Shown in pieces: positions 50,485-63,094 of a stretch of 64,000 nt of DNA. The stretch is from Juglans regia (Eukaryota; Streptophyta; Magnoliopsida; Fagales; Juglandaceae). The stretch spans positions 35,937,250 to 36,001,249 of the forward strand of contig NC_049910.1 in NCBI RefSeq assembly GCF_001411555.2, in the 5' to 3' direction. Position 1 is the first letter of the stretch; every line of letters begins with the position of its first letter. The notes beneath the pieces were generated by a model. The model was not told where the DNA came from and made no database searches. It was given only the letters and a program-made list of their open reading frames with translations. A program made the translations under genes and the position numbers.

Positions 50485-53423
50485 AAACCTGATACCATTC
50501 ATTATACAATCTTAATAGGATGTGACCCAAGGGTCAGGACTACAAGTTAGTGCATAAAGATCATCAGATACTTGGTTAGGATCATTGGCACGCTAAACTT
50601 GAACCTGCAACAAAGGACAAATTCTCAGATAGTAAAGATCAACGATTATGTTTGATTGTCATTTCTAATGCCAATAATTACGTTTTGGAACCACGTTGGA
50701 AATTTAGGTTCATGTCTCCTTTCAATATTAGAGATGCTCTAGTCCTTTAACATATTGTAGTGCTCGTTACAAATAGCAAACCATTTATTTCGTTAAAACA
50801 ACAACCATAAAGTTAGTAATGAATAAGTAACTGAATGGGGTCATATGTTAGTTTATTCAAAGAAAGAGTTTTCTAGGTTCTTACTCCAAGTGGTGCTCAA
50901 CCTCTGTGCAGTTATTGAGGATGTACCATCTCGTAATCTTAAATAGTTTTGTCTCTAATTGGATAGGTGTCGAAAAACAGATTAGGCACAACTTCTGCGA
51001 GAAAATTGAGGAACTTAGTTGTTTCGGATGTTTGAACACCAACATCAATGTTTCGATCTTATCGACTGAACAACATGAGTACATCATGCATATACATGGA
51101 CAAGAATGTCAAGCATTCTACGTGAATATAGGCCTCTGCAATGGATCCTTCTGGACGAGTTTTGTTTTAACGTATCGCTTAAATTTTTCCAAATACCTTT
51201 CGAATGGATACATTCACCTATATTGAATAGGTCCAGCGAGTAACAACTCCCAGGACAAATGGATGGCTAGATGGGCCATTACATTAAAGAAGCTTGGTGA
51301 AAATATCATCTCAAGCTTGCAGAGAATTAGGATAATATCGGATTCAAGACGCTTCACCACTTCTTATGCGTTCGTACACAGAATTCCCTGAAAAACGTGC
51401 TAAGCTTCATCAATGCTAAACGTATATCACATTTTAATTACCCACCGATTGCCACTGGCAATAGCCTTTGCAAGAAAATGTGGGCATCATGGTTTTTCAT
51501 TCCAAAGATTTTACAATCATTCACATTAATACATCTAGAAATATTAGAAGTAAAGCCATCTGGAAATTTGACACTATTCAACCAGTGACAGAACAATTTC
51601 TTTTCATCTCCATATAGCATGAAGTAGGCATGAGGGATTGTAACTCGATCTCCATCTTGTTTTAAGTGTAACTATTTCTTGATACCAAGTTCAAATCTCG
51701 TCGAGCATTGATATTATATTTTATTTTACTTTGAATATTCATCAATGTACCTATGACATTTTTACAAATGTCCTTTTCGATGTGCATCATGTCGAGGTTA
51801 TATCTAAGTTCCTGAGATGACCAATAGGAAAGATTGAAGAAGATATTTTTTTTTGGTCTAGTTTAACTCACGAGGGCCATGTTTTCACCTTTTTGCACAT
51901 TTCCCAAAATGCACAGGATCAATGTTATCTAGTTGCAGCATTATTTCTTCTCTAAAAGCTGTCGAGGTGACATCCGGTGATCTTTTTACCATTAAAAATA
52001 GTCTTCTTTGTTCTCCAGATGTGACCTGATGGTAGGAAGTGGTGATGACCCATGTAACAATGCTTACAACCATAGGTCAATCACATAGACTCCGTGTCCA
52101 TATTGCATACTGGACATGCCAACTTTCTTTTAGTGCTCCAGCCAGGTTACCATATATAGGGAAGTCATTAATCATCCACAACAAAGTTGCATACAATCGA
52201 AATGTTTGGCCTACCATGGCATCGTACGTGTCTATATCATTTTTCCACAAATCTGATAGTTCGTCAAGTAATGGGCGTAGGTAAACATCAATTTCATTTT
52301 TAGGTGACTTAGGACAAGGTATGAGTAATGACAACATGAAGAACGGATCTTTCATGCATAACCACGGTGGCAAGTTATATGGAACTAGAATCATTGACCA
52401 TATGCTATATGGTTTACACATATTATTGAAAGGGTTGAAGCCATCACTAGCAAGACCAAGCCGAATGTTGCGAGGATCTCTAGCAAATCAGGGATGGTCT
52501 CTATAAAATTTCCTCCACACTTCAGGGTCGACAAGATGCCTCAAAGTGTTATCATCTCCCACCATTTGTGCTTGATGCCACCTCATACTAGTTGTTATTT
52601 TCTTGGACATGAATAATTTCTGCAACGTCGATTTTAGTGAAAAAAATCGTAGTACTTTTTGGGGTACTAGTCGTCGTCAACATGACGTAGATAATCACCT
52701 AGATGCCGCACATTTTGGGCACTCTTGCTTGTTGGCATTTTCCTTCCAACATAGTATGCAATCATTTGGACTTGTATGTATTCTAATGTATTTAAATCCC
52801 AAGCCTCACTTTAAGGATCGTGCTTCATTAAAAGAGTTAGGCAATGGTGCATTAGGGAAAGCAGTCTTCTAAAGTTTAATAAGTATGTTAAAGGACTTTA
52901 CACTCCAACCACCAACTGTTTTGATGTAGAACTTCGCAATGAATGATAGTTTTGAAAAGGTCGTGCAACCATGATAAAATGGACACCGAGCATCTTCCAA
53001 CAGTTTCTCAAAAGTGGTTGGTTCCGCTTGCATCAAGCTAGGACCCCCACTATGTGCAACCATCTCTTCATCAACACCTACGGCGGTAGCAGCATGAATA
53101 TCACCTAACATTTCATGGATGTCATCGATGAAACCATCATCACCATTTTCACTATCCTCTCCGGCGTTTTCATTAAAATTAAGATATTCTTGCTTCTTAT
53201 GAAATATTCATTCTGTGTAATTTGGATCCATCCCTGTAATTAATAAATGTCATTCCACCTCATTGATAGGAAGAAACAAAAAATTACAACATCTTTGACA
53301 CAGACACCTCACTCGATTGTTTCTGTCATTGTGAGCTCCAACCATTGTGAGAAATTGTCTAACCCCTTAGACATATTATGTTGACCTAAACCTATCTCTG
53401 GCATGCATCCAACTTTTGTTCAT
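50485..53423 (-). pseudogene. CACTA TNP2 transposase, N-terminal and catalytic part
   Basis: Minus strand from ATG at 53,423: MNKSWMHARDRFRS, then VRCLCQRCCN and MDPNYTE (Transpos_assoc domain), FEKLLEDARCPFYHGCTTFS with KSFNIL, the MRWHQAQ...LRHLVDPEVW and ARDPRNIRLGLASDGFNPF segments, YSIWSMILVPYNLPPWLCMK with SLLIP.PKSP...DVYLRPLLDEL (53,111-52,077), CYMGHHHFLP, EKKLFCHWLNSVKFPDGFTS with NISRCI (51,620-51,438), and DUF4218 (YPFERYLEKFKRYVKTK, 51,215-51,160; RWYILNNCTEVEHHLE, ~50,940). It ends in CIMNGIRF at 50,490, where the 5.4-kb insertion begins. Many stops and shifts make it inactive. This is the DDE-type transposase family of En/Spm elements. Confidence 0.85.
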
Positions 53424-53875
53424 CTAATGATATGCAACATAAATGATTAAGAACTGGGTAATTAGGAAACACATCAAGTATATGTGATTCCACATCATAG
53501 ACTGTATATTGGTTGAGTCTCTATTGCAAATAATAAAAAATAAAAAGAAAAAAACAATCTATCATTGATGCTATAGGTTTTCAATGGTCACATACATTCT
53601 TTAATAGAATCTGCCTTAAAATTGCGGTTTATGAGTAATATCATATAAAATACTAATTGGTGAATATAGACTCATAAAATCACTACGATGAGCTGAAACT
53701 AATGTAGGATAACCACCACATATATGTTTAAGTACGTTGTTGAATTATAATTAATTTATTGACCAAATGACACACTAAGTTTTTCTGATAGAAAGAATGC
53801 TAAACGACGCTCCAAGAACGCTCCAAGAATGGCTTTCTTCTTGAAAGTTTTTTCTTGCTACGTTTGACGCAAGTA

Positions 53876-54880
53876 ATGGCTGCTGCTGCTAACAACGGAG
53901 GTCAACGGCCCTTCGTGGATCTAGTATCGGTGGTTCCTCAGCCTCTTCCAGAAATGTCTGTGGCGTTTCGTCTGCTGAAATCTAAGGATGGTGAAATTTT
54001 TTTCCAGTTTTCTAAGGAGGAAGTCCAACGATCTGCCGAGCCTTTTCGGTACTCGATTGTTTTGAAGTTTTTGAGGAACCGACCATCCTTGGATGCAATT
54101 CGGGCCTTCATTCATAAGCGATGGAATCTTGATGGCATTCCAGTCGTTTCCAATATGAGGCATCCTCGGAATGTTTTTATCAGAATGGTTTCGGAAGAAG
54201 ACTGCATGAAGGCTCTGTCTCGTGAAGTTAATGATATAGATGGGATTCCTTACCGTCCATTCCACTGGACTCCAGACTTTAAAGAAGAAGAAGAACCCTC
54301 GATTGTACCGATGTGGATTGTACTTCCAGGTTTGCCTCCTAACTATTATCATGAATCCTTCCTTAAAATTCTTACAGCCCCTATTGGTAGATTTATTAGA
54401 AGTGATAACTCTACTCGTTGTGTTACTCGAACCGATGGTGCTCGTATTTGTGTCGAAATGGATGCTGCTAAGAAACCGTTACCTTATTTTTGGATTGGGA
54501 TGCCTGGTTTGGGAACTAGCCGAAAGCAAGAAATTATATATGAAACTTTGCCGGCGTTTTATTCTAAATGTAAAATACAGGGGCATAACTTAAAGACTTG
54601 CCGTGCTGGGAAAAAGAGTGCAAGAAGTAATGTGTGGGTTCGGCAACAAGAACCGATTGTGGAGGAGCCGACGGACAAGATTAATAACCCAGTTATTGAA
54701 GATACAGAAGTTGAAACAAACAAAGCAACTGAGGAGAATCGGGTGTTAGTTGATCCCATTCTTTTGGTTGAGGTGTTGGAACCGGAAAAGGATCAAGAGG
54801 AAAATCTTGAGATTCTGGATCTTGCGAAAGATATGAACCCAGGAAGTATTGAAGGAAATTGGATTGCTCGAACCGATTAA
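53876..54880 (+). CDS. LINE ORF1 (DUF4283, zinc knuckle), probably truncated by frameshift
   Basis: Start at MAAAANNGGQRPF (53,876), about 334 codons, open to TAA at 54,878. The N-terminal DUF4283 region (FRYSIVLKFLRNRPSLDAIR, RHPRNVFIRM, PLWIVLPGLPP-like PMWIVLPGLPP) is followed by a degenerate zinc knuckle (YSKCKIQGHNLKTC). This is the RNA-binding nucleocapsid-like protein of plant L1 elements. A further acidic/basic frame at 54,859-55,157, in another phase, looks like the original C-terminus, so a single-base shift near 54,860-54,880 is likely. Confidence 0.75.
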   Translation: MAAAANNGGQRPFVDLVSVVPQPLPEMSVAFRLLKSKDGEIFFQFSKEEVQRSAEPFRYSIVLKFLRNRPSLDAIRAFIHKRWNLDGIPVVSNMRHPRNVFIRMVSEEDCMKALSREVNDIDGIPYRPFHWTPDFKEEEEPSIVPMWIVLPGLPPNYYHESFLKILTAPIGRFIRSDNSTRCVTRTDGARICVEMDAAKKPLPYFWIGMPGLGTSRKQEIIYETLPAFYSKCKIQGHNLKTCRAGKKSARSNVWVRQQEPIVEEPTDKINNPVIEDTEVETNKATEENRVLVDPILLVEVLEPEKDQEENLEILDLAKDMNPGSIEGNWIARTD

Positions 54881-55154
54881 GGGAAACAGAGTTGGAAGCA
54901 GACATGAGGGAGGGGGAAGTAATTCCTAGTTCTGCAGAAAGGGAGGTTAATGATGTTCATGAGGAAGAGGTACATCTGGAAGATGGTTCGATGTCTGATC
55001 CGGAACCTGAGAAAAATGCGAAAGTATTTTTGCAGGAGAAGGAATATCACTCGGATGTAGAAGATGAAATTGTAAAGCGAAAATATCAAAAGCGGCAGTT
55101 TGAGAAAATCAGGAGTTCCAGGCGGGTGATCACTAGAACACAGAAGTTTATTCA

Positions 55155-58100
55155 ATGACTGGTTCAATATTAGTCTGGAATGTAAAAGGTTTAGGTACTT
55201 CTAAGAGACGTTTACAAAAACTGCTGTCTAAATATAAGCCAAAGTTGGTAGTGTTGCTGGAACCTTTTCAGAGTGTGGATAAAATCCAGAGTTTCATGCG
55301 GTTATTGCAGTTTGATAAGGTGATAACAAATGAGAATGATGGTGGAAAAATCTGGGTGTTTTGGAAAAATGAAGTGGATGTGCAGGTGGTCCGCATGAGT
55401 TCGCAGTTTGTGTCATTACGTATTACCGAAGGAGATTGTCATTTCTTGGGTAATTTTATTTATGCTAAGTGTAATAGGTATGAAAGACAGATGCTTTGGG
55501 AAGAGTTGAATTCGGATAGAATGGGTGTGGAGCCGTGCTTGTTTGCTGGTGATTTCAACGTAATTCGGTCGGATGTGAAAGGTGTGGTGGGCGTCCGCGG
55601 AATAGAGTTGCAATGGATGAGTTTAATAGATGGATTCATCAGGGTGGGCTGATGGAAATGAATTCACAAGGAGGTAAGTTTACATGGTGTAATGGTCAGC
55701 AGGGTTTATCTAGAGCTTGGGCAAAGTTGGATCGAGTTTTACTTGATGCAAATTTTCTGTCTTTATTCCCGAATGCTCATTGTTTGTATCTTCCAAGGAC
55801 AACGTCGGATCATTGTCCTATGTTTATAGACTTTTTAAGTGATCCTTTCTCTTATGGCCCCCCTCCATTTCGATTTCAGCAAATGTGGGTTGAGCACCCG
55901 GATTTTATGAATTTTGTTTAAAATGTTTGGTCTGAATCGGTCATAGGTTCGGGGCTTTTTAAATTAGCTAGCAAACTTAAAAAGCTTAAGGTGGTGTTAC
56001 GTGAATGGAACAAGAGGGTATTTGGGAGAACTAATAATCAGATTGCTATTCTTGAAGATAAGGTTGAGAGTCTGGAAAATTTGTTGCAGAGAGATTGGGA
56101 TGATGATATTGAAAGGGAGTTAGTGAGGTGTTCTAATGAGTTGTCTTCTTGGAGGCTAAGGGAGGATATTAGATTGGCGCAGATGGCTAAAATCAAGTGG
56201 AGAATGGATGGTGATAGGAATACAAAATTCTTTCATGTTTGGTTATCTAATAAAAGGCATAGGAAAATTCATAAGTTGAGAACTTCGAATGGGATGGAGT
56301 TTAATTCTCCGGAAGAAATTCATCTTGGTGCTGTTGATTATTTTTCTGAGTTTCTTCAGAGATCTAATCCGGTAAGGGAGGTGCCTGATTTAACTAGTTT
56401 GATATCGTCGGTTATTAATGAAGAGGATTGTGTTCGGCTTTGTGGGATCCCTTCGTTGGTCGAAGTGAAAGAGGCTCGATCAACTATTCCTATTAATAGT
56501 TCCCCGGGCCCAAATGGTTTTGGCGTGGGTTTTTTTATGAGTTGCTGGGAGGTGGTTAAAGTTGAGATTTTAGAAGCTATTTCAGAATTTTTTCTATCAA
56601 AACGCCTTCCGAGATTTTATTCGGCTTCTTTCATTGTGCTTATCCCGATGGTAGATGTGCCTTCGGGGTTTGATAAATTTAGGCCAATTAGCCTTTGTTC
56701 AGTTTTCTATAAAATTTGTTCGAAAATTATTGTGAATCGTATGACAGGTCTTCTTCCCAAAATGATTTCTCTAGAGCAAGGAGCGTTTATACCTGGGCGG
56801 AGTATTTTTGAGAATATCAGTCTTACCCAGGAAATGGTTCACTCACTGAAGAGGACGACACATGGTGGTAATATAATAATTAAAGTTGATATGGCTAAAG
56901 CATATGATCGGGTGGAGTGGCACTTTTTGATTGAGGTATTGAGGTATTGAGGTGTTTTGGCTTTCCTTCTTCCTTTTGTGATCTTATTCGTGCTTGTATT
57001 TCGAATGTGTGGTATTCTGTGATGCTTAATGGTACGATGAAAGGTTTCTTTCAAGGGAGGCGGGGTTTGCGCCAAGGGGATCCCCTTTCGCCTTACCTCT
57101 TTATTATCCTTCAAGAAGTGCTTTCTAGACTTTTGAAACAAAGCTTTGTTGGAAAAAAGATTGGAAAATTTTTCCAAGCTAGAGGTACTCCTCATATTTA
57201 TCACCTTATGTATGCTGATGATATTGTTATTTTTCTGAATGGAGGAAAGAAATCGGTAAAGGAACTGTTGTTGGTTTTTGAAAAATATGAAAATTGGTCA
57301 GGTCAGCAACTTAGTAAAGAAAAGACGGCTATATTTTATTCTCCTAAAATTTCGTTAGTAAGAATGAGAGCTCTTAAAAGGCTGACAGGGTTCTCTGAAG
57401 GTTTGTTTCCTTTTAAATATCTTGGGGTGCCGATTGTATTAGGGCGTCTTAAGCATGAGCATCTAGAGGAGATGATTAATAAAGTCTGGAATAAAATCAG
57501 TGGTTGGAAAATGAAATTATTATCAGCGGGTGGGCGTTTAATTTTACTTCGTCATATGCTGTCTAGTATGGCTTTACATATATTTGCAGTATTGCAGGTT
57601 CCTCAATCTATTATTAAAGAACTAAACCGAATGTTGAGCACATTTTTTTGGGGAGAGATTAATGGTAAAAGGAAAAAAAAAGTGGGTGGCATGGGAGAGT
57701 ATTTGTAAGCCAATAGAGGAGGGTGGTCTTGGTTTGCAGAATTTGGGAGATATTCAAAAAGTTTTGCACATGAGGTTTGCATGGAATCTTTTGAAAGGAG
57801 AATCCCTGTGGGCTAGTTTCTTTAAGGGAAAATATGTGGGAACTTCGAGTTGGTGTCTTATTGATATGAGAAAAGGTACGAGGTTTTGAAAAATGATTGT
57901 CAAAAGTGTTCCGAGTGTTTTTAATAATGCTAAGTTGAGAGTTAGAGATGGAAATATTTTATTTTGGTATGACAAATGGAGAGATGGGGGTCCTCTAATT
58001 GATGAGTTCCAGATAGTGGGTAATCCGATGTTGAAAGTTAAAGAGTGCAAGTTGTCCAATAGTTGGGATGTGGAGTTTTTGAGTACGTTGGTTGGTCAGG

Positions 58101-59182
58101 ATAATGTGGAGAATATTGTTGAGGCTTTGGCTGGGTGTAAGGGAGGATCTGATATCTTGATCTTGATGAAGAATGACTGTGGGAATTTTTCGACCAAATC
58201 CGCTTGGGATTACATTCGAGTACAAGGATCTAGTATGGAGTGGCATCCTTGGGTGTGGCATAAATTACTTCTACTTAAAGTTTCGGTTTTAATGTGGAAG
58301 GTGTGGTACATGGCATTAAGTGTTGATGATCGTCTTCGGCGCATTGGGATCCAGATAGTTTCTCGTTGTGATTGTTGTGATGAAGGTAATTATGAAGATT
58401 AAGATCATGTGCTACTTACAGGTGAGTTTGCATCGGCCTTATGGCATTTTTATGGATCTATTTTTGGTATTCCTATTGGTCGTACTTGGAGGGAGACGGT
58501 ACAAATTTGGTTTCGAAGGGCATCTTCTAATTCTCAACTGGGAATAATAGTGGGGATTTTACCGGCTATTATTACTTGGCATCTTTGGATTAGACGTTGT
58601 ACTGCTCGTATGGAGGGAAGGTTTCAGTCTATTTTTTCGGTTCGGCTTTCTATTAGTAGATGGATGGGAGTAGTAGTTAGAGATATGAAAAAGGTTAGTA
58701 ATTGTTCCAGACATGATTCACAGGTATTACAGCCATTGAATATTCCAGTTTTGGTTCCTGTTAGAAAGCATTTAAAGCTAGTGGCTTGGCAAAAGCCAGC
58801 TCAATGGTGGTTTAAATTGAATACAGATGGGAGTAGTCATGGTAATCCAGGTTCTTCAGGGGTGGGCGGTATCATTAGGAATGATCGTGGTCTTATGGTT
58901 TATGCTTTTAATTCTTATATTGGTATTGGAACCAGTAATAGAGCGGAGTTGTTAGCTGTTCTTCAGGGACTCAAAGCATCTAAGGAATTGGGGATAAATT
59001 TTGTAGAAATTGAATTAGATTCGCAAGTGGTGATTTCGTGGTGGAATAGGAGAAGGTGTGGTGTGTGGTATTTGGAAGATTTTTGGGAAGATACGTTGGC
59101 TCTTATGGATTCTATGGTGTGCGTTGTTCGTCATGTTTATAGAGAGGGAAATAAAGCTGCGGAGTGGTGCGTCGGGTCTTAA
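55155..59182 (+). pseudogene. LINE ORF2 polyprotein (EN-RT-RNase H), disrupted
   Basis: ATG at 55,155 overlaps the stop of the upstream frame as ATGA. Order: endonuclease (LVWNVKGLGTSKRR, LFAGDFNVI, TSDHCPMF), then RT (FRPISLCSVFYKICSKIIVN, EQGAFIPGRSIFENI, KVDMAKAYDRVEW, LRQGDPLSPYLFI, YADD at 57,211-57,222, KYLGVPIV), then a C-terminal RNase H (KLNTDGSSHGNPG, NRAELLAVLQGL, IELDSQVV). Disruptions: a frameshift near 55,615, TAA at 55,919, an 8-bp tandem duplication at about 56,934-56,952, a shift in an A-run near 57,668-57,680, TGA near 57,887 and TAA near 58,400. Confidence 0.85.
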
Positions 59183-59490
59183 TTCTGAGTGGAGATTTGT
59201 TAGGGAGGTGCCTAGGGTGCTTTGTGGTTTAATCCGTTTGGATATTCTGGGATTGCCTTCATTGCGTTGTCGTTAGTGTCGTGTTCATGCGGAATGTTTC
59301 TTATTGGTTGTCCGTTTTAGTAGGTTTGTAATTTTGTTTGTAATTTTGACATCTGGTAGTAGAATTGTTTGTAATACTAGGTGTCGGTCTGTAACCACGA
59401 TATTCCTCCGCCACAAGTGAGGGCTATTAATAAAATTTGAGAATGGGTCACTCATGGACATATGACTTTGGCTCTTCTATAAAAAAAAAA

Positions 59491-60765
59491 TGAAATTAAT
59501 AGAATTCGGGCAATGATATTAATTAATATGCCTTTTATAGTTAAAATCATGTTACTTGCTAATTGTCTTAAAAAAATTATAGACATAATGATGACATCCA
59601 ATTGATGAAAAACTTCCTAACAGATGCCCCTAAAGTAGATGCTCCAACTACCCTCAAATCATACAAGTTACTAGGGGCTCATATTAAAAAATTATCAGAT
59701 AAAAAATAATTAATAAAAAAGGAACTCAACTTGTGAATCTAGATTGGCTTATGTTTGATAAAATAAGACCTTAAAAAGGCGGTCAAGTAATAGCTCGAGA
59801 AATCCAAATTGAAAGTGGCTGAGTTCAAGATTTGAACCATATACAAGTGGTTTATAGAATTTATATCAAATGCATGGAAGTATATGAGATGAAGATAATT
59901 TTAATAGATTTTATAATAACATCATTGTATGATATGAAGCATTATTATACTATGTGAGTGCCATTTGAAGTTTTAAACAGTCTTATCTATATATATTGCT
60001 TAATTAGTTTTCATAGTTAGGTTATTCATAGAAAATGAAAACGTGATAATGCTAGCTTAACCTAGATGATCAAATATAGGTGCAAAAAAGAAATTAAATT
60101 AACATCCAACTAAGATGTTGGGCATAAAAACAAAATTTGCAAATGTTTGACCCTAACCTTGTGACAAATGATCATTAGTTGGTAAATGAACATTTACCCA
60201 CTATAAGAAGAGGCCCCATCCCGTCTCAAAACACATCCTCCAGAAAACCAACAAAAACATAATTTTCTACAACAAGCTCATTCATGTCCCTACGATGCTA
60301 TGGCTATAAAGAAACTACATACATTTCCCTTGATTCAAAATTAAACATGGTCTACAGAAATGTAATCAAACAAATGGCACGTAGTGATGGTAAAGTGGAA
60401 AATTCAATTTCCCAAACTATAGCATGAAGATGCCCAATCATCTTGCAGTCATATAAGCAAGAAATGCAACAATTCAAGTAGGCCAACTAATATAGAACAA
60501 ATAATGCAAATACTCAAGTTATATAGGTGAGAATTGATAATCGAATCATGCATGGAATTAGAAAACTAGAGGGACAAATGCTCCAAAATTAATACATTTC
60601 TAGATAAAAAAAAATTAGAGCACATAACAATATTGGTGGATAACTTATGGCCAAAATATTAGAGTACAAAAAACAATCTTTGGATATTAGATTGATATGG
60701 GTAATATATTGAATGGAGTTGTAAGCAAACCATGAGTTTAATGGAGATCAGATTCAGATCAGAAT
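59491..60765. other. No gene recognised
   Basis: AT-rich spacer between the LINE tail and the LTR element. It may be the displaced 5' region of the CACTA element, but no diagnostic motif is present apart from an isolated CACTATAAGAAGAGG-like word near 60,199. Confidence 0.35.
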
Positions 60766-60770
60766 AGGAG

Positions 60771-61705
60771 TGTAAAGGGATTTTCTCCACTACACAAAGC
60801 CCATTGGGCCTCGGCCCAATACTCGGCCTCAGGGACGCTGGGACCATGTCTAAAACAAAGTGTCAACCAGAAAAATGAGCTAGTGGCTGACAGGACAAGA
60901 TCAGCCTGACATTGCTCGGTCACATTCTAAACCTGGGAACTTGTAAGGAATGCAGTAAGAAATACAGAAAACTCTCGGTCCACTGACTTGGGAACATCTA
61001 CGGCTCACAAGAGATAAAAGCAAAGCCTGAAAATCACGCCGCATTAATGACATCACTATCGAGCTACATGTCACATTGATGGCGCCGTCGTAGAACCACG
61101 CCGCATTAAATGACTTTGACAACAGGAATAGTAGGAGGGCACGAACTCCGTGGAAACAAACACGATCTGCACCTCCCCAGACCCATTGTATAAATCAATG
61201 TTATGAATACCGTACCGGATGTTGTACCGGTCAAGGCATTGGAACGAAATATTTCGATACCGGTACCGTTTTGGAATAGTCGATATATAAATAAATTATA
61301 TATAAATACATATATAAATTATAAATAGTCTAGTCTAAATTGGGGGTTAAAAAATAAGCTTGTAGTTTGAAAAAAAAAAAAAAGACTGGCCGAAATATCG
61401 GTCGGTACGAAATAGATATAGTACAGCTGGTACGAAAAATTTTGGCCATACCGGTCGGTACGGTACGAAATTCACAACTATAGTATAAATAGCAAGCCCC
61501 AGGTACGAGGAACGCTCTCTGATTCCTAGACTATTTCACTTATTTACTAACTTCCAACAATATTTACTAACTTTGGTATCAGAGACTCCCCGACCCCAAG
61601 GCCACACTCTCCTAGTTGCCTTCCCCCATATTTTTTGCAGGCCCATCTTTGAAGACCTAAATTGTCGGAGCTTGACCCAAAGGCGTGTGAAACACAATGC
61701 TAATA
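60771..61705 (+). repeat. Left LTR (with MITE insertion)
   Basis: Homologous over its length to 63,095-63,656, except for a 286-bp MITE (61,196-61,481) and about 87 bp (around 60,901-60,990) missing from the right LTR. A CACGCCGCATTAA(A)TGAC-like motif occurs twice within the LTR. Confidence 0.88.
61196..61481. mobile_element. 286-bp MITE inserted at the left LTR TATA box
   Basis: Flanked by tgtataaat (61,187-61,195) and agtataaat (61,482-61,490), an imperfect 9-bp duplication. The termini contain facing 'gaataccgtaccgg' and 'ccggtcggtacggtacg' motifs (imperfect inverted repeats). The intact right LTR reads 'atagtataaatagcaagc' at this site, confirming the insertion. The 9-bp duplication fits a Mutator-type MITE. 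Confidence 0.8.
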
Positions 61706-61788
61706 GTGGCACCATCTATGGGATCCTGTAGATCTTACATGTATTTCATATACCTGCGACAACTCATTCCGAACAGCTCAGAAGAGAC

Positions 61789-62636
61789 ATGGAGGATGCC
61801 ATAGAAGTAAGATTGAAAAACATGGAGAAGTGGGTAACGAAGTTAACCGACAAGGTGCAAACACTTCGTAAAGAAAACGAGGAACTCAGTAAACCTCAAC
61901 AAGTGCAGGATAGGGAAGTAAAGTCCAGCGATAGTGAGCATGTGGGGTCCCTGAACACACAAACTGGACCAAATAGGGAGGAGGAGCAGAAGAATATGTA
62001 GGATAAGCTCCGTAGTCTTAAAGTAAAATATGAGAAGATAACAAGGAAGATGGATACATCATCATCAGTAGACCAATTGCTCACCAACACTGATCTACCC
62101 TACGTGGAAGAGGTGATGGTTGTGCCCTTTCCACCAAAGTTCAATGTCCCAGCCATGGAAATGTACGACGGAGGAAGAGACCTTCTAGAGCACGTAAAGA
62201 CTTTCAGGGCTTATATGACGTTGCATGGCTTCCCGAGCGAAGTGGCATGTAGAGCATTTCTGCTAACCCTGAAGGGGCTGGCACACGTATGGTTTGGGTC
62301 TTTGGAGCCCGAATCTGTAGACGGTTTTGGCGAGCTAGCCAGATTGTTTTTTACTCAGTTCATGTTGAGTCAAAGGAGGCGGTGCCTGGCGACGTACCTT
62401 CTCACCATCAAATGGGGGAGGACGAAATCCTAAATTTCTACCTAACTCGATTCAACAAGAAGCGCATAACAACTGACGACCAAGACGAGAAGATAACATT
62501 AGTGGTGCTTCTAGGAGGGGTTTGGTCGCGATCCCAATTTATGGCTGAATTGGCAAGGAGGACTCTCCTGACGTTACAGGAATTCATGGACCAGACCAAC
62601 AACTTCATCAACGCAGAGGACACTCTTCGACCCTGA
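61789..62636 (+). pseudogene. LTR-retrotransposon gag, broken
   Basis: From ATG at 61,789: a coiled-coil-like start (MEKWVTKLTDKVQTLRKENE), TAG at 61,999, the same frame continuing into the gag core (KFNVPAMEMYDGGRDLLEHV, FRAYMTLHG, LKGLAHVWFGSLEPES), a frameshift near 62,410, and then the end of the domain (EDEILNFYLTRFNKKR...MAELARRTLLTLQEFMDQTN) stopping at 62,634. This is the Retrotrans_gag family of Ty3-type elements. No zinc knuckle or pol follows. Confidence 0.8.
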
Positions 62637-63094
62637 CGGAGTCGAGAAGGAATGAGCTAAAGTGAGCAGAGAAGAGAAGAGGGCGAAGGCCTCGACTAAG
62701 GCTAAACCCCACAAGAAGTCGGAGAAGACTTCCCAAGACAAGGGGGAAATGGCCTTATATTAGGCAAAATTGGCAGTTGACCTCCCGAGGAGACATAAAT
62801 CCACGTGTCCCCCAAAGCATCGGAATCCCTCGATTGCTGCAGCTTCAACAAAGTGTATCTATTGAAACGACGCGAGAAATAAATGCCTGCCTAACACGAG
62901 GTCATGATGAGAGAACCGAAGAGACGTCATTCAATGCAAAACGTAACCATCACCGTACAACCCTAAAAGTGGGAGACCAACCGTTGCCCAACTCAAAACA
63001 AAAGAGGCCGAGTAGTCTTGCAGTGCAAGGACTAGAGGAATGAAGAAAGACTTCATTCCCCATAGATCTGTCCGAGGAGAATTGATGGGGTAAC

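Larger units (their letters stand above)
53856..59490 (+). mobile_element. L1-type LINE with C-terminal RNase H
   Basis: ORF1 (DUF4283/zinc-knuckle type) and ORF2 (endonuclease, reverse transcriptase, RNase H) are on the plus strand, with a 3' UTR and an A-tail at about 59,481-59,490. It sits upstream (5') of the minus-strand CACTA TNP2 gene, probably inside that element. The 5' boundary and the target duplication could not be fixed. Several stops and shifts in ORF2 show that the copy is dead. Confidence 0.85.
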
